From Fragilariopsis cylindrus CCMP1102 (taxonomy: Eukaryota > Bacillariophyta > Bacillariophyceae > Bacillariales > Bacillariaceae), in the NCBI GenBank assembly GCA_900095095.1, contig FMBT01000446.1:1-64000 (forward strand): a stretch of 64,000 nt of DNA. Reading direction: 5' to 3'. The notes under the pieces were generated by a model. It was not told where the DNA came from. It made no database searches and saw only the letters and a program-made list of their open reading frames with translations. Shown here piece after piece: positions 34,334 to 46,000 of this stretch; within the stretch, counting starts at the first letter, position 1; each line of letters starts with the position of its first letter. Position numbers and translations under genes: made by a program.

Positions 34334-36130
34334 ATGGGTCCTTGCCGTAACACGGAAGACAGAGCTACAGTTAGTGGCGGCAACGACGACGACATCATCA
34401 TCATCGAGGACGAAGTCGATATCAGCACCATTACCACCACCGCGAACGCAAGAACGACGGAGGATCCAGAAATGATAGATTCAACCGAAGCCTGGGCAAC
34501 GGCCGAGGGTTACACACCGTTATCTGATTTAAATCATCACGAAACAAATGCTGGTAATTCATTTATGATGGTATCCATGAGTCCTGATGGAGGAGGAATC
34601 GATAGTAGTACTAGTAGTGATAGAGACGACGACGACGACAATGATAACGAGAACGGCGATGATCGGCCTCAAGGAACAGGTGGATCAGCCCTTAGTGAAA
34701 ATTCTTCCGTATTTATAAATTCAAACGAACTTGATATAAGCAACAACGAAGCTAATAACTTCGAAGAACTCGCAGCTATTGCACTATCGGCTCTCGATGG
34801 AGAATATCAACAGACTCTGTCACATGCTCAACAACAAATGAACGATGGCGTACATGTCACTACCAGTGAAGGTCGAAACTCAACCAATGATGTTAACATT
34901 AACATTAAAATAAATAATAACAACGACAATACTAATGAGAAGGAAGACTTAGGAAAAATAATTGCAAACGGATACGATCGACGAAAGGAAGAACTTAAAC
35001 AAATCGAAAAACACGGAGTAACCTTTCCGGTACGTTGGGAGGAATTAGAGGAGGAAGCTTCGACGAGAAAAGATCACAAACAGCAAGAACATGAACAACA
35101 TGTTGATACCAACGCTGTACGGAAAGCCATTGAGACTCTTTCGACCAAAAATAAGGATGCTTCGTTTCATCAAAAATTTGCTAAGTGGCAAATGCGGCAA
35201 CAACATCATGCATTGATTCCAGTTGCTTCATGCAAGGCATTTTGTAAAGCGAAATCCACCGATAAATCCCGTATGGCCACGAAAAATTTATCGAGATCAG
35301 CGACGATAAGCGAAGCTGTTGTACGATTGTCACTATTGTCCTCGTTACCTTCGACCGACATGTTATTGATCGATATAGTAGGCGTCGATCACGTGGAATG
35401 CGAAAACGAGTCGACGATACGTGATGCCTTTGGTCCTTTTGTCAGATGGCTCGGCAATTACTATTCATCACCGTCATCATCAGCAGTGCAACAACAACAA
35501 CAACAAAACGACGCTGCTCGTCGTGTTCATTTTCGCTTGATAGGACGCGATTTGATTGGGCCGACTACAGCAGCAGGAAACGTTATAAATCTATTAACAT
35601 CAATATCGATACAGGCCACCGCGTCATGTCACTCTGGCGTATATCATGAATTCTTGGAGGAGGAAAAACAGAAACAAACAGCCTTCAACAACAGCAACAG
35701 TGATAGCAATAATAATAAAAACGACAATACTGTTGTCTGTCACGATAAGAATATCCCAGATTTGATACTAGCATTTAATGCCGGAATTTGGGGATACGAA
35801 GAATGGGGCACTACCATTCGATACTTAGCACAGCAGCAGGATGCAACGTCTATGATCATTACATCTTACACGTTTGATGAATGTGAAGATGATAACGATG
35901 TCATAATTCGGGCGATTGCTCCTTCGGATACTGCTTCCGACAATATTGCTAGTAATACCGACTCAATTTCTTGTAGAGCAGAGATTTTATGGAAACCTGA
36001 GCAAAATCCTTTTGGTAGCGAAGTTATAAGAGAGACAAATTGTAGTCCTCAACCGAATCGGGAAAATGCATGTTGGCAAGCCTGGTTATTAGGTGGGAAA
36101 ACATCCGATACTGAATTTAATTCGAAGTAG
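34334..36130 (+). CDS. Protein with MSS51 C-terminal-like domain
   Basis: Single exon, 598 residues, ATG at 34334. The first 200 residues are acidic and Asn/Ser-rich, probably disordered. A basic helical stretch follows (FHQKFAKWQMRQQ, SRMATKNLSRSATISEAVV). The C-terminal half matches the domain found after the MYND finger in MSS51-type proteins: MLLIDIVGVDHVECE, FGPFVRWLG, VHFRLIGRDLIGP, CHSGVYHEF, IPDLILAFNAGIWGYEEW, TSMIITSYTFDE, and NPFGSEVIRET. No MYND finger is seen in this gene; it may be lost or replaced. Yeast MSS51 acts in COX1 translation, but distant members have no proven role, so function here is unknown. Confidence 0.8.
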   Translation: MGPCRNTEDRATVSGGNDDDIIIIEDEVDISTITTTANARTTEDPEMIDSTEAWATAEGYTPLSDLNHHETNAGNSFMMVSMSPDGGGIDSSTSSDRDDDDDNDNENGDDRPQGTGGSALSENSSVFINSNELDISNNEANNFEELAAIALSALDGEYQQTLSHAQQQMNDGVHVTTSEGRNSTNDVNINIKINNNNDNTNEKEDLGKIIANGYDRRKEELKQIEKHGVTFPVRWEELEEEASTRKDHKQQEHEQHVDTNAVRKAIETLSTKNKDASFHQKFAKWQMRQQHHALIPVASCKAFCKAKSTDKSRMATKNLSRSATISEAVVRLSLLSSLPSTDMLLIDIVGVDHVECENESTIRDAFGPFVRWLGNYYSSPSSSAVQQQQQQNDAARRVHFRLIGRDLIGPTTAAGNVINLLTSISIQATASCHSGVYHEFLEEEKQKQTAFNNSNSDSNNNKNDNTVVCHDKNIPDLILAFNAGIWGYEEWGTTIRYLAQQQDATSMIITSYTFDECEDDNDVIIRAIAPSDTASDNIASNTDSISCRAEILWKPEQNPFGSEVIRETNCSPQPNRENACWQAWLLGGKTSDTEFNSK

Positions 36131-36899
36131 ACAAATAATAAATAATAGTTTGGACGGTAGGTTGGACGGTATAATTCTTATATTTAAATTCGGAAAGTCT
36201 CGACATGGAAAAGCACACACTCGTTCGGTTCTTACAAATAGCCCATAGCATATTATAATATTTATAAGTAGAGGAATCAATCACGAAGTCTAATCTTTCA
36301 CCCTAACAATGTTGCGCTCGTTTGTAGTGTACCGATTTTTATGTTTCTTTTGAGTTCCTTTCACGGTCTTCAGTTTCCGACACACAACATTCAAAAGGAT
36401 TGTGTGTCTTTTCGATTTACTATTTACGTCTCAATTTAAACTATCTTTACAATTAGCAAGCATACTGACATGAATGATCATACGACGTAGTCCCAAGGAC
36501 ACTGTCAATGGATTGAGAAAATAGTAGTCTGTCAAAAACATAAGTTGGTATCATTTTCAAGCGAAGGTGCTGACTTTCAAAACCAGTTGTCTTTTACCTT
36601 CATTTTTCACACAAAAGTTTCTACATTACTAATATGGTAAGAAAGTTCTGCTGTAACTACCCGAACTGCTTTCCAGTGCGGTACAAACTTCTCTAACTAT
36701 AAAAGGTGTCTAAAAGAGTTTATGATGTGTAAATCAATTTGATTTTCGTTTTCATTTCAATATATAGGGGTTAAATTTATTCATTATTAATCTGCGTCTT
36801 CCTCCTTAACAAATCATACCCATTATCTTATTGAACCAACTAAGAAAAGAAAGTAGCCAAAAAGAAACAAAGACGCAAGAATTGTTGTATATCTTTTTC
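36131..36899. other. Intergenic, 769 bp, between convergent genes
   Basis: AT-rich 3' flanks of the MSS51-C-like gene and RPS5. Nothing recognisable. Confidence 0.6.
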
Positions 36900-37758
36900 T
36901 TAACGATTGGACTTGGAAACACGTTCAATTTCATCCTTTTTCTTGATAGCGTAAGAGTTTGATGATCCTCTAGCGGCATTGATAAGTTCTTCTGCTAAGC
37001 ATTCAGACATAGTCTTTAAGTTACGGAACGAGGCTTCTCGTGCTCCGGTGGCTAAAAGGTATAAAGCGTAGTTGACACGACGGAAAGGAGACATATCAAC
37101 GGCTTGACGACGGACAACACCTGCTCCACCAACACGGGTAGAATCTTCACGTGGTCCGGAGTTGATGATGGCATCAACAACAACTTGGATAGGATTTTGA
37201 TCGGTCAAAAGATGAATGATTTCCAATGTGTGTTGGACGATTCGTACGGCCATAAGTTTCTTACCGTTGTTACGTGACTTTCTCATTAGGCAACAAACAA
37301 GACGTTCAACAATAGGACAAGAAGCCTTTCGGAATCTCTTTTGTTGATAACGTCCAGCAGTGTGTGGAAGGTATACAGCATGGTCACCTTTGCATGCGAT
37401 GTAATCCTGAATAACAAGAAAAAGAAGAAAACAAAAATAAACGTAAGTTATAATTTCACGGGTGGAGATGTAGATTCTGATATCGTACATCTACTGCTAC
37501 GCATCGGTTATTATTGTTCGGCGTAGCCATCTATTGCGTTTTATTGTATTGGCTAAACATTTACAAATGCACTACACTCACCTCAAGGGAGATGTCTCGG
37601 ATTTCAATATCATCGAAGGACCATTTTCCGAAAAGTTTGACCTCAGTGGCACCGACGGCTACGAAATCTTCCTCTTCTTCGACTTCTTCCTCGAGCTCAA
37701 CAGCCTCTTCCTCGGCGTCGGCAACTTCGTCAACAATTGGTTCTGCTACTTCTGCCAT
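36900..37758 (-). CDS. RPS5: Small ribosomal subunit protein uS7 (RPS5)
   Basis: Cytosolic 40S head protein that contacts mRNA and the E-site tRNA. Exons 37582-37758 and 36900-37406 (intron donor GTGAGT, acceptor TTCAG) give 227 residues. Exon 1 is a Glu/Val-rich N-terminus ending EIRDISLE and joins exactly to DYIACKG. Typical uS7 blocks: [72 protein letters not shown], and a C-terminus ending VSKSNR. The acidic N-terminal extension is normal for eukaryotic S5. The intron early in the gene is typical of ribosomal protein genes. Confidence 0.97.
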
Positions 37759-38332
37759 GGTTGAATATTATTTATTTTTCTTAGTAGTTATTGTGCTTAG
37801 TATTGACGGGTGAAAGGGGGATAGATGATGATGAGTACTTGCTGTAGCAGTAGCGTCGGATGATAATCAAAGGAGATGGAAGCACTACAAAAACGTCGCG
37901 CACAAAAAGCACGTGTTTTACTTCTTTTCGGTCTACTAGAAAATCAATTTGCTCAACTATATCTATTTGGGGGACGCACGCTTCGGGGGAGAATACTTTT
38001 TTGTTTAGCTTACATACATACTACAGATGCAATAGGTACGTACTAGTAGTATTATTGATTGGAACTGCGGGACTCGTACGTGTTACGAAAAAACCTTGTA
38101 TTATAATTTTTTTCTAAAATAAATTGCTTTTGCTTCTATTCTACGTACAAGTACTACGTACAAGTACTACGTACTGTATCGTACGACACATCTTTACAAT
38201 TGAATACAATATCTTTTTCATATCAAGTTTTCCGACTTCCTGTAACTCTAGCTAGCAGCAAACTCTCGACACGATCTTTTTCATCTATTGAATACGACAT
38301 ATTGTTAAGATATTTTATTACATATTCCAAAA
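37759..38332. other. Intergenic, 574 bp, divergent promoter region
   Basis: Between the divergent starts of RPS5 and the plastid NAD(P)-binding protein. Contains a CACGTG box at about 37911 and the TACGTACAAGTAC tandem listed separately. No gene. Confidence 0.6.
38142..38187. repeat. Tandem TACGTACAAGTAC palindromic repeat
   Basis: Two exact 13-bp units followed by a diverged third (TACGTACTGTATCGTACG). Each is rich in GTAC and TACGTA palindromes. Lies about 150-190 bp upstream of the ATG at 38333, so it may be a promoter element or just slippage. Confidence 0.6.
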
Positions 38333-39675
38333 ATGGCAGTACAAAAGCGATAAGATTCTTGTTCCTCCTGGTCCTATCACCAGTTGGACGATGCCTTTCC
38401 TTTGGAGATTTTCAATTACCTAAATTACCCTGGGATAATAACAGTGGAGGCGCCGCTGGGACGGGCAGCACTCTCCAACCCGGCGATACAGTCGCTGTTG
38501 TTGGTTTAGGAAACGTGGGAAAACTCGTTGCTTTACGTCTATCGGATACATATAAAGTGAATGGTATAGTTAGGAACGCCAATTCTGTCAGATCTTTTTT
38601 CGAGGGACGTGAAGACAAAATCTCATTGTTCGAAACGGATCTATTAGACGAGGTTTCATCCATGGAAACAAAAAAATCGCAACAGCCATATTGTCCCGAT
38701 TCGTTACTTCTCGCTCTTCGCGATGCCAACGCAATTGTGATCTGCACAGGAACAACAGCATTTCCAACGGAGGCATGGTCTCGATCCGGTCAATTCTCTG
38801 TAACATCTACCGTGATAAGTGCCCTCCTCGATTCAAAATTTGATGTCCCACAAGCGTTACTTTCACTTGACACACAAGGCCTCAACACTCCCAACAATGT
38901 GGACAATCGTGCCAATAAACTTATTCTAGATTCATGGAAAAAAGCGTGTAAGGTCAAACGAAAACGTGCAATTATGTTATCATCCATTGGCGTGAAACGA
39001 CGAGAAAGTATGCCCTTCCCAATTTTGAATGCTTGTGGAGTATTGGATGCTAAGGCCGCTGGAGAACAAGCGCTACAAGATGCTGCGGTTGAGGGAGGAT
39101 TCTCATATACCATTCTGAGGCCGGTAAGTTGTGTTTGTTTTTTGTTTTTGTTGTTGTTGTTGTTAATGAAATTTGAACTTGTTGAAAGTCGTTGAAGTGA
39201 AGTTGAAGTTGTAGTTTGTACTGTATTGTATTGTATTGTATTTTCGTTTTCTTTTTCTGGTTACTATTATTTTGTTATTATTCTTCCTCATTTTTTCCTC
39301 TCTCATTTTGTTTCCATTTTCTCGGAATTGAATTGAATTGAATTGAAATTGAATCGCTCAAAAACAAATATTTATATTACTGTGCTCCATTTTTATCTTT
39401 GTGCCTGCTGTCAGGGCCAATTATTCGGAGGCCCCTACGACAACAACTACTACCTTGGAACATTATTTCAATTAGATAAAGACTCGAAAACGAGGGATGT
39501 GGATATCGGAAGGGGTGATGAATTACTGGGAGATACCCTTAGGAGTACCCTCGCTGAGGTTACGGCACAGCTATTAGAGGGTGACTGTGCGAAAGATATG
39601 GATTTTGCGGTTGTTAACGTGAAGGGTGATGCTCCCACTGAAGAAGGTGTACGGGAGAAACTCGAAGCGTTATAA
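38333..39675 (+). CDS. Plastid NAD(P)-binding protein, atypical SDR/NmrA-like
   Basis: Exons end at 39123 and restart at 39415 (GTAAGT...CAG), restoring YTILRP-GQLFGGPYDNN. The long open frame has no in-frame ATG near its start. ATG 38333 (MAVQKR) needs one extra base to enter it. That reading gives a good signal peptide (IRFLFLLVLSPVGRC, then LSFGDFQLP), which fits plastid targeting, and a 350-residue protein. The Rossmann fold has TVAVVGLGNVGKLVALRL with the GxGxxG loop, followed by VNGIVRN, ANAIVICTG and a SSIGVKRR block. No classic YxxxK is seen, as in atypical SDRs such as those acting in photosystem assembly or pigment metabolism. Substrate unknown. Confidence 0.78.
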
Positions 39676-39892
39676 AATAAATAGTGAACAAAGGCACACG
39701 CGTTTTCTTAATAATCATATTTTATTTTAAAAGGTAAAAATAAGCGTAGTTACATTACTACAGTGGAAGACAATTGTTTTTGTCAACGGGATAGAGATTA
39801 ATTCTTGATTCGACGTCGTAATATGAAAACTCTATCAATGGTTAGAACAATGACAAAAAAATTCATTCCACCCTCCATCGGCCATCCGTCCG

Positions 39893-40402
39893 TCAGTTGA
39901 GTCTAACGTGAACATCGTTGTTCTTTCCCCGTCGTATTCGGATACGGAGTTTGTCGATGCGTTTCGTATCATAATATGTCGATAATCCTCGGCGATCTCT
40001 CCATTTGATGTTTTTATTTTTTAAAGTTTTCGCTTGTTTTGTAACGTGTTGTAAGTGGGATTTTAATTCTCCCAACCGCCTTTCCCCCACCATCCCACCC
40101 AACTGTTTCAAGGTTATCTCTTCCCCAGACGACGAAGCTAACGCTCTCCATATTCTTACACGCACGGTATCAGTATCCTCCTCCTCGACGAAAGATTCTG
40201 TTGCTGACTCAAAAGCACCGTTACATTCATCAGGATCTGTGGTAGCAAAAATCGGCCACTGGAATCTGAATCCAGAAGTACCAAAAGTAGACGTCGCGAC
40301 GAATGCAGTTGTCGTACCTGTACCGACCAACGGATGGATACCACAATTAAGTATCAACACAACCAACCGTATTTGTTTACGAATAGATACAGCGATCCCC
40401 AT
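39893..40402 (-). CDS. Small plastid-targeted protein, function unknown
   Basis: An open frame runs from 40537, but the better start is ATG 40402. This gives MGIAVSIRKQIRLVVLILNC, a basic n-region and hydrophobic core, then TTTAFVATS, which resembles the diatom plastid cleavage site; 169 residues result. The mature part is charged: VRVRIWRALASSSGEEITLKQ, GERRLGELKSHLQHVTKQAKTL, KWRDRRGL and a very basic C-terminus. It may bind nucleic acid or the ribosome, but I recognise no family. A sizeable antisense frame overlaps it. Coding strand chosen on targeting signal and composition. Confidence 0.6.
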   Translation of the reverse strand: MGIAVSIRKQIRLVVLILNCGIHPLVGTGTTTAFVATSTFGTSGFRFQWPIFATTDPDECNGAFESATESFVEEEDTDTVRVRIWRALASSSGEEITLKQLGGMVGERRLGELKSHLQHVTKQAKTLKNKNIKWRDRRGLSTYYDTKRIDKLRIRIRRGKNNDVHVRLN

Positions 40403-40863
40403 GACGGGAACGATACGGTGTATATTTACTGCTGTACATAGACTTCGTCCAACCTCACAACCAGCTAGAAGAGCTAATAATACTGTAGGAAAGAGGAAAG
40501 GGAAAGAAGATGGTGTCCATGTGATTTGAAGGAGCATAAATAAGCGATAGATCCCAGTCGTGTCTAAACGAGAACACGTCTACGAAAATAGGCGCGCCCT
40601 TTTGTGAAACACGTGATTTTTTTGAGAACGTGCTCTATTTTTTAGGATCTGCCGCCAACAAAAATAGAATTCAAATTTTTGTCAGAATAAACGTAATGAA
40701 ATTCGATTCGGATTCTTGCTTTGCACGTAGCTCTTGGTGGTATCTTCTGTTCTTACAATATTAATTCTAATTCTTGTACCACATTTCTTCAATACTTTAT
40801 TGTTTAACACTTTAGTAAGAATTCGGAGTCGGTGCAACGGTCTGTCATAAGAAACAATTCAAA
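40403..40863. other. Divergent promoter region, 461 bp
   Basis: Separates the divergent plastid protein and the Mpv17-ACT gene. Contains an 8-bp palindrome GGCGCGCC at about 40592 and CACGTG at 40610. No gene, if the downstream start of the minus-strand gene is right. Confidence 0.5.
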
Positions 40864-42428
40864 ATGGTAGCATCGATGGCAGCTCGTCGGGTGGCAATGA
40901 CATCGACAGCTACGCGCTTTTGGTCGAAAGCCAAAACTGTTCCTGTTACGTATCCTCTTGCATTTGGAATCGTTCTTTCGGGATTTAAGACTTCCTTTTC
41001 CGATCTGTTGGTACAAAAGGTTGTTGAAAGAAAAGAAAAAGTCGATTGGAAACGGAACGCTGCATTTGCTGCTTTTGGTTTTTTGTATTTAGGAGGTATT
41101 CAATATACGCTATATGTTCCTATCTTTGGTCGTCTTTTCCCCAACGCTGCTAGGTTTGCTGCCAAACCAATTAACCAAAAATTAAAGGATGTTAAAGGAA
41201 TGGTACAATTGGGAATACAAGTTTTCTTAGATCAATGCGTACACCATCCTCTAATGTATTTCCCCGCTTTTTACATAACGAAAGAACTGGTTATGTGTGG
41301 TAGTAAGAATATTGACGGAAAACCTGACATCTCCCACGTATTGACTGAATACCGAGCCAATATGAAGGAAGATTTGCTGGCATTGTGGAAGATTTGGGTT
41401 CCTTGTACGATTTTTAACTTTGCATTTATGCCCATGCATTTGAGAATTCCCTTTGCAGCTGGTGTATCACTGCTTTGGACTGCTGTCTTGTCAGCCATGC
41501 GGGGCGGGGATACATTACACGGAGACGACTTAGCTGGTGGTATGGTAACAGGTGCCTCGTATCAAATCTTCTTGGAGGGATTGGATGCATTCAACACTAC
41601 ACCAGTTGAATTGGATCGTGACCTAGATCATATGAGTATTTCAGCTTCTGGGAAAGACCGAGCCGGGATTGTCGCACAGCTTGCCGGTCACGTAGCCAAA
41701 CAAGGGGGTAACGTTACTCATTCGAAAATGGTTAGATTGGGAGAAGAATTTATCATACAAATGCACGTAGCCGTCCCTAAAGAAACATCCAATGCCTTTT
41801 TCCGATCTCTTAAGAGTCGTAACCTCAAAAAAGAAATGGAATTGGATATTCAAGCAACAAGACTGAATCGACGAAAAACAAACCACGCACATACGGCTGT
41901 TATGGGTATGAAAATTCATTGTGTAGGAGACGATCGGTAAGTTGTTTCTTTTTTAATTCTATTTTAAATTGAGAAAGTCTATCATTTGTTTGTTGTGTTC
42001 AACAATACAATACAATGTAATATCAGATCTGCTATGATGATTCTCGTTTTCTTGTTTTGTTTCTCTCTCGGCTTGGGGTGTTTCTTGTAGAAAATGGTGA
42101 TAAAAGCGTTATGTACTCACTCATGCACCCTTATCTTGCGATATTAACAACGATATTGATTTCTAAATTATCGTTATCTCTATGTTATAGACCTGGGATT
42201 TTGGCCGATGTAACCGACCGCATTGCTAGAAAAGGCATGTCACTAGAAGACGTAACTACGTCGATTCGTTTGAGTAGCACCGGACAGAGAGAGTTTATCA
42301 TCGATGTGTTAGCTAGTTCACCCAACATGAAAGATAAAGAAAATCTGGATCAATATCTTGCAGATATTACATCAATGGAAAAAGATTTGAAACTCTCTCA
42401 TCTTGATATTCGAGTTCATACTGGATAG
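40864..42428 (+). CDS. Mpv17/PMP22-family membrane protein fused to two ACT domains
   Basis: Exons 40864-41936 and 42191-42428 (GTAAGT...TATAG), 436 residues. The N-terminal 220 residues are Mpv17/PMP22: YPLAFGIVLSGFKTSFSDLLVQK, DWKRNAAFAAFGFLYLGGIQY, FLDQCVHHPLMYFPAFY, and the signature WKIWVPCTIFNFAFMPMHLRIPF...WTAVLS. Such proteins sit in mitochondrial or peroxisomal inner membranes. After a linker come two ACT domains: MSISASGKDRAGIVAQLAGHV (about 258-335) and RPGILADVTDRIARKG (about 358-436). The order ACT-ACT matches the GcvR-type regulators that bind glycine or other amino acids. The intron falls exactly between the two ACT domains, and the first exon alone would end just after the splice site. 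The fusion suggests a channel or carrier gated by a metabolite (inference). Confidence 0.9.
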
Positions 42429-43079
42429 ACATGGTATTGCATGATGAAAACAAGAAATAAATCACTCAGGGAAGATACCAAGCTTTTTGCTCAGACAGTG
42501 CCTGGAGTTGAAGTTGATTTGTCGATAATATTGAAATAGACAATACACAATTGTGGATATTGAATATATCCTGTACTATAATATGTATTGTAATAGGTGT
42601 GTAAGACCGCGATAATTTTCTAGAGATAATTAACGCGTAATGCGTGGTTCTACCTGTACAAAGTGTACTAGTAAGAAATATCAAAATATGGGCATTATGG
42701 AAAAAATTGCAAATGGATCGACAACTTAATTCACATCGTTCATACAATACGGTACTTAAAAGTCAAAGACAAGCTAGCAATTAAAACTAAATAATACATT
42801 AATCTATGATACATTAATCCCTATCAGGTCTATTGTAGAAGTATTGGTCTAAAGTTCAGTGATGTTCACAGAATAGTTGTAACTCCTCCCATATTTTTCA
42901 TTTGGCATCAAAATCGTTGTCATCACCTCCAACCAAGAAATGTATGATTTGATTCGATTCTGTAATGTCGAAGTTTTTAGATTCATCTTCCTTTCTCCCT
43001 CCTCTCGAGAAAGAAGGTGTTTACGTCTCTATTTTGAATATCTATGTTAACAAAACGATTCTCTTTTACCTGTACTACA
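42429..43079. other. Intergenic, 651 bp, between convergent genes
   Basis: 3' flanks of the Mpv17-ACT gene and the large CHAT gene. AT-rich, nothing recognisable. Confidence 0.6.
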
Positions 43080-46000
43080 TCATGATTCATGCAGCTGTGA
43101 AAGAGCTTCTCTCGAAATCGAATAGGCGGCCTTTTCGATTTTGGCTGGGATGCCACCCCCGATTACAGAAAAAATAGCATCGCTTCGTGTCTTCAGGTTT
43201 GCATCTCCAGGCAATAGGTCCATTTGGTCCTCGTCATCTCGAACTAACTTTTTTGACAGCATGCCACGCTCCGACGGTGTGTGCAGGTGAGGACATAGTT
43301 TAGCGAAGAGCTTGACTGTGTTGGCAAAAGTGAGGGGACCCAAGCTGTAAGCATGTTCTACCTGTCCACCGATAGCGGGTTGACACAAAGAATTAAGCGC
43401 GGTGATAATAACTCTGACCTGTTTCGTTTCGTAGAGGATAGTGCTGAGAATCTTTTGCAATTCTAGACATTCAACGTCCGAAGACTTGATAAGTTCAGTG
43501 CGGTCGAAAACAATCAAACATTTGTCGGTCTTTAAACTTCTGCAGATAACTTCCAGCATAGCTTCCGTGTCCGTATCTTCGTCGGTCGGTCTACATTTGC
43601 CCTTTTCTTCAAGTTTGTCCAGTAGTTGACGAAGGAGAGAGCGACACAGGACGTTTCGGTCGCCTTGTTTTGGTTTGATGAAGTAAATGTGTTGAATCTC
43701 TGAAATGGTGCTGGCGCGCTCATTAATGTAATGGCAAAGTGCACAAACTAGTGACGATCGACCGATACCGGTATCGCCCAACACCGAGACCAATCTTTTA
43801 TTCAATTTGAGCAAAGCCGAAAGAATGTAATACAAGTCCATTTCTCTACCCAAAAAGAATTGCGGAGGAGTCGGAGAAGGATCTTCCTGCATCATATTTC
43901 GAACACTCAGCTCGGAACTCTTGGTTCCCAAGGTGAAGCCGCCTGTCAAAAAGCTTCCACGACTCCCGCGTCGACGAGAGGATTTTGTAAGGACAGAGCC
44001 ATGACTTCGAGACTGTTGTTTTGGCCATTCTCGAATAGATTTTGCACGGAATACTGGCTTATTGTGGTCACCGCCCTCAGGAAGCAGTACAAATTTCTTC
44101 ATTTCTTCGGTACTCTCTCTCAAGTTAGGGGTGGCTCGTACAGCTTTACAGCCTTGGTCGAAAGATTCCTTTACAGTATGACCCATAAGCAGGGCTAGAT
44201 AGAAGGATCGAGTAAAGGCCAGTGCTGAAAAGAAAAAGAGAAAATGGTAAAATAAATTTGATAAAGGAGAGAAACGATGGATTAGAACCCCAAAAATTAT
44301 CTGGATGATAAACCAAATTCACGAGAGATTTTAGTTTATTTAGATTAAGATTCACTTACCTGCCGTATCCTTTAGTTCGGAATCTTGTTTACAACAAACA
44401 ACATGAGGTACCCCCGCATCTGCAAATGTTTCACCTGCTAGACCACTATGACAGGCAGATACAAAGACAAATTTAAATGGGACAACACCGTTTTGCAGAA
44501 TAAGGTCCTTGATATCCTGGACGCTCAACCAATTCGGACCTCCCATTCCATCTTCAAAAGGTAGAAACGATTGATGGCCGTGTCCAGAATAGTGGAGAAC
44601 ACTGCAACGCCTAGTCAAGGTTGCCAGTAGACGAGAATGATGCGCATTATCAAAACTCATCTCGATGTCTCGAGAAGCTTCCTTCATACACTGCCATAAC
44701 AGTTCCTGCTCCATTTCAAAATCCAACTTCGCAAATGGATGCAATTTGTTCTCTCCGTCAGCAAAGACAAGGGGAGCCGAAAACAGCACAGTGATCTTGT
44801 TGTCACCCTGATCATTTGTGTCAAGAGATAATGTTTCTTGGTCTCCGGTATATGAGTTTCTAGAGCAGATTGTCTTTGTTTCTTCGTCAATAAGGTCAAG
44901 TTCGCCTGATTGTCTATCCACGGCATCTTGAGTATCAGTGTCTCCCAGAAGTTTCATTTCTTTTTCAACCACATATCGCTTGATAGCATTTTTCCGAGAT
45001 TTCTGTAGGAAGTCAGCGAGTTTAGATTCTTGATTAGAAGTCAGAGTGGGGCTGTTATTCTCGAAAAGTAGAAATGATAAACCGCTTTCGGCATCTCGAT
45101 TATTCAGGTTATCAAGAATTAGATCGATGAGAGCGGGGTTGAATTTATTTTCTGAAAGATTCAAATGGCAAAGTGAAGTGTTCTTCAAAAGACACGATGC
45201 CAACAACTGATAGGAGTCGCTCTCTAGACCATTATTAGAGAGATCCAAATAACGTAAGCACAATGCATTGTGCTTCAGTAGGGCAAAAATTTCTAGACCA
45301 GCCTGGCCTAGGAACAAATTGTTACCAGCCAGGATTAGCGTGTGCAAAGATGATTGCCAGCTCTTCCGTAACATTTTCACTCCCACCTTCTGGTTGTACC
45401 GGTAGTACTCTGTGTAGGCGCGCAAAACTCGAACAACATTAGCACCTCTTCCTATACGGTTTCCTGTGAGATCGAGTTGCTCTATACTGCATCCAGAATG
45501 CTTGTCATGGACAAGTTCGAGTATCATAGCAGCAGCTTCGTCTCCTAAATTATTTCCAGTAAGATCTAGAATTTTCAATGTCGATAATGGCGCAGGAGCA
45601 GGATTTCGTCGTGCATGTCCCATTTTACCAAACATTTGAAAGAACGAGCTCCATGATTCTCTACTTATTTGCAAAGAATTACGAATACTCATGCACGCAA
45701 AATTTCCCTGTGGTTGGCCAATGGACACTAGTGAAGTTTCGTCGTCAAGATCATGTCCTGACGATAACTTTCCAATCGTATCTAGAATAGCAACTAAAGC
45801 CCTGAGATCACGATCATTCAGCATGTTGTCGAATGTCAGATGAGAAACCCAGGGTGGAAGAGAACCGGTAAGATTAGCAAGTAAACCACCTCCATCGTCT
45901 GCATCACTTCCTTTGTCGGATTTGCGCATAGCAATCCATTCAGAATTCCGTACAAAAGAAAGCCCCGTGATCATGGGGTGTTTGTATAAAGTCTGAACGA

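Noticed and set aside
38200-38332. Upstream start of the plastid NAD(P)-binding protein
   Set aside because: Needs a TTG start and buries the signal peptide inside the protein, which would defeat plastid targeting.
40005-40529. Plus-strand frame of 174 residues
   Set aside because: Overlaps the minus-strand plastid protein, which has a targeting signal and a conserved-looking charged domain; the plus frame has neither.
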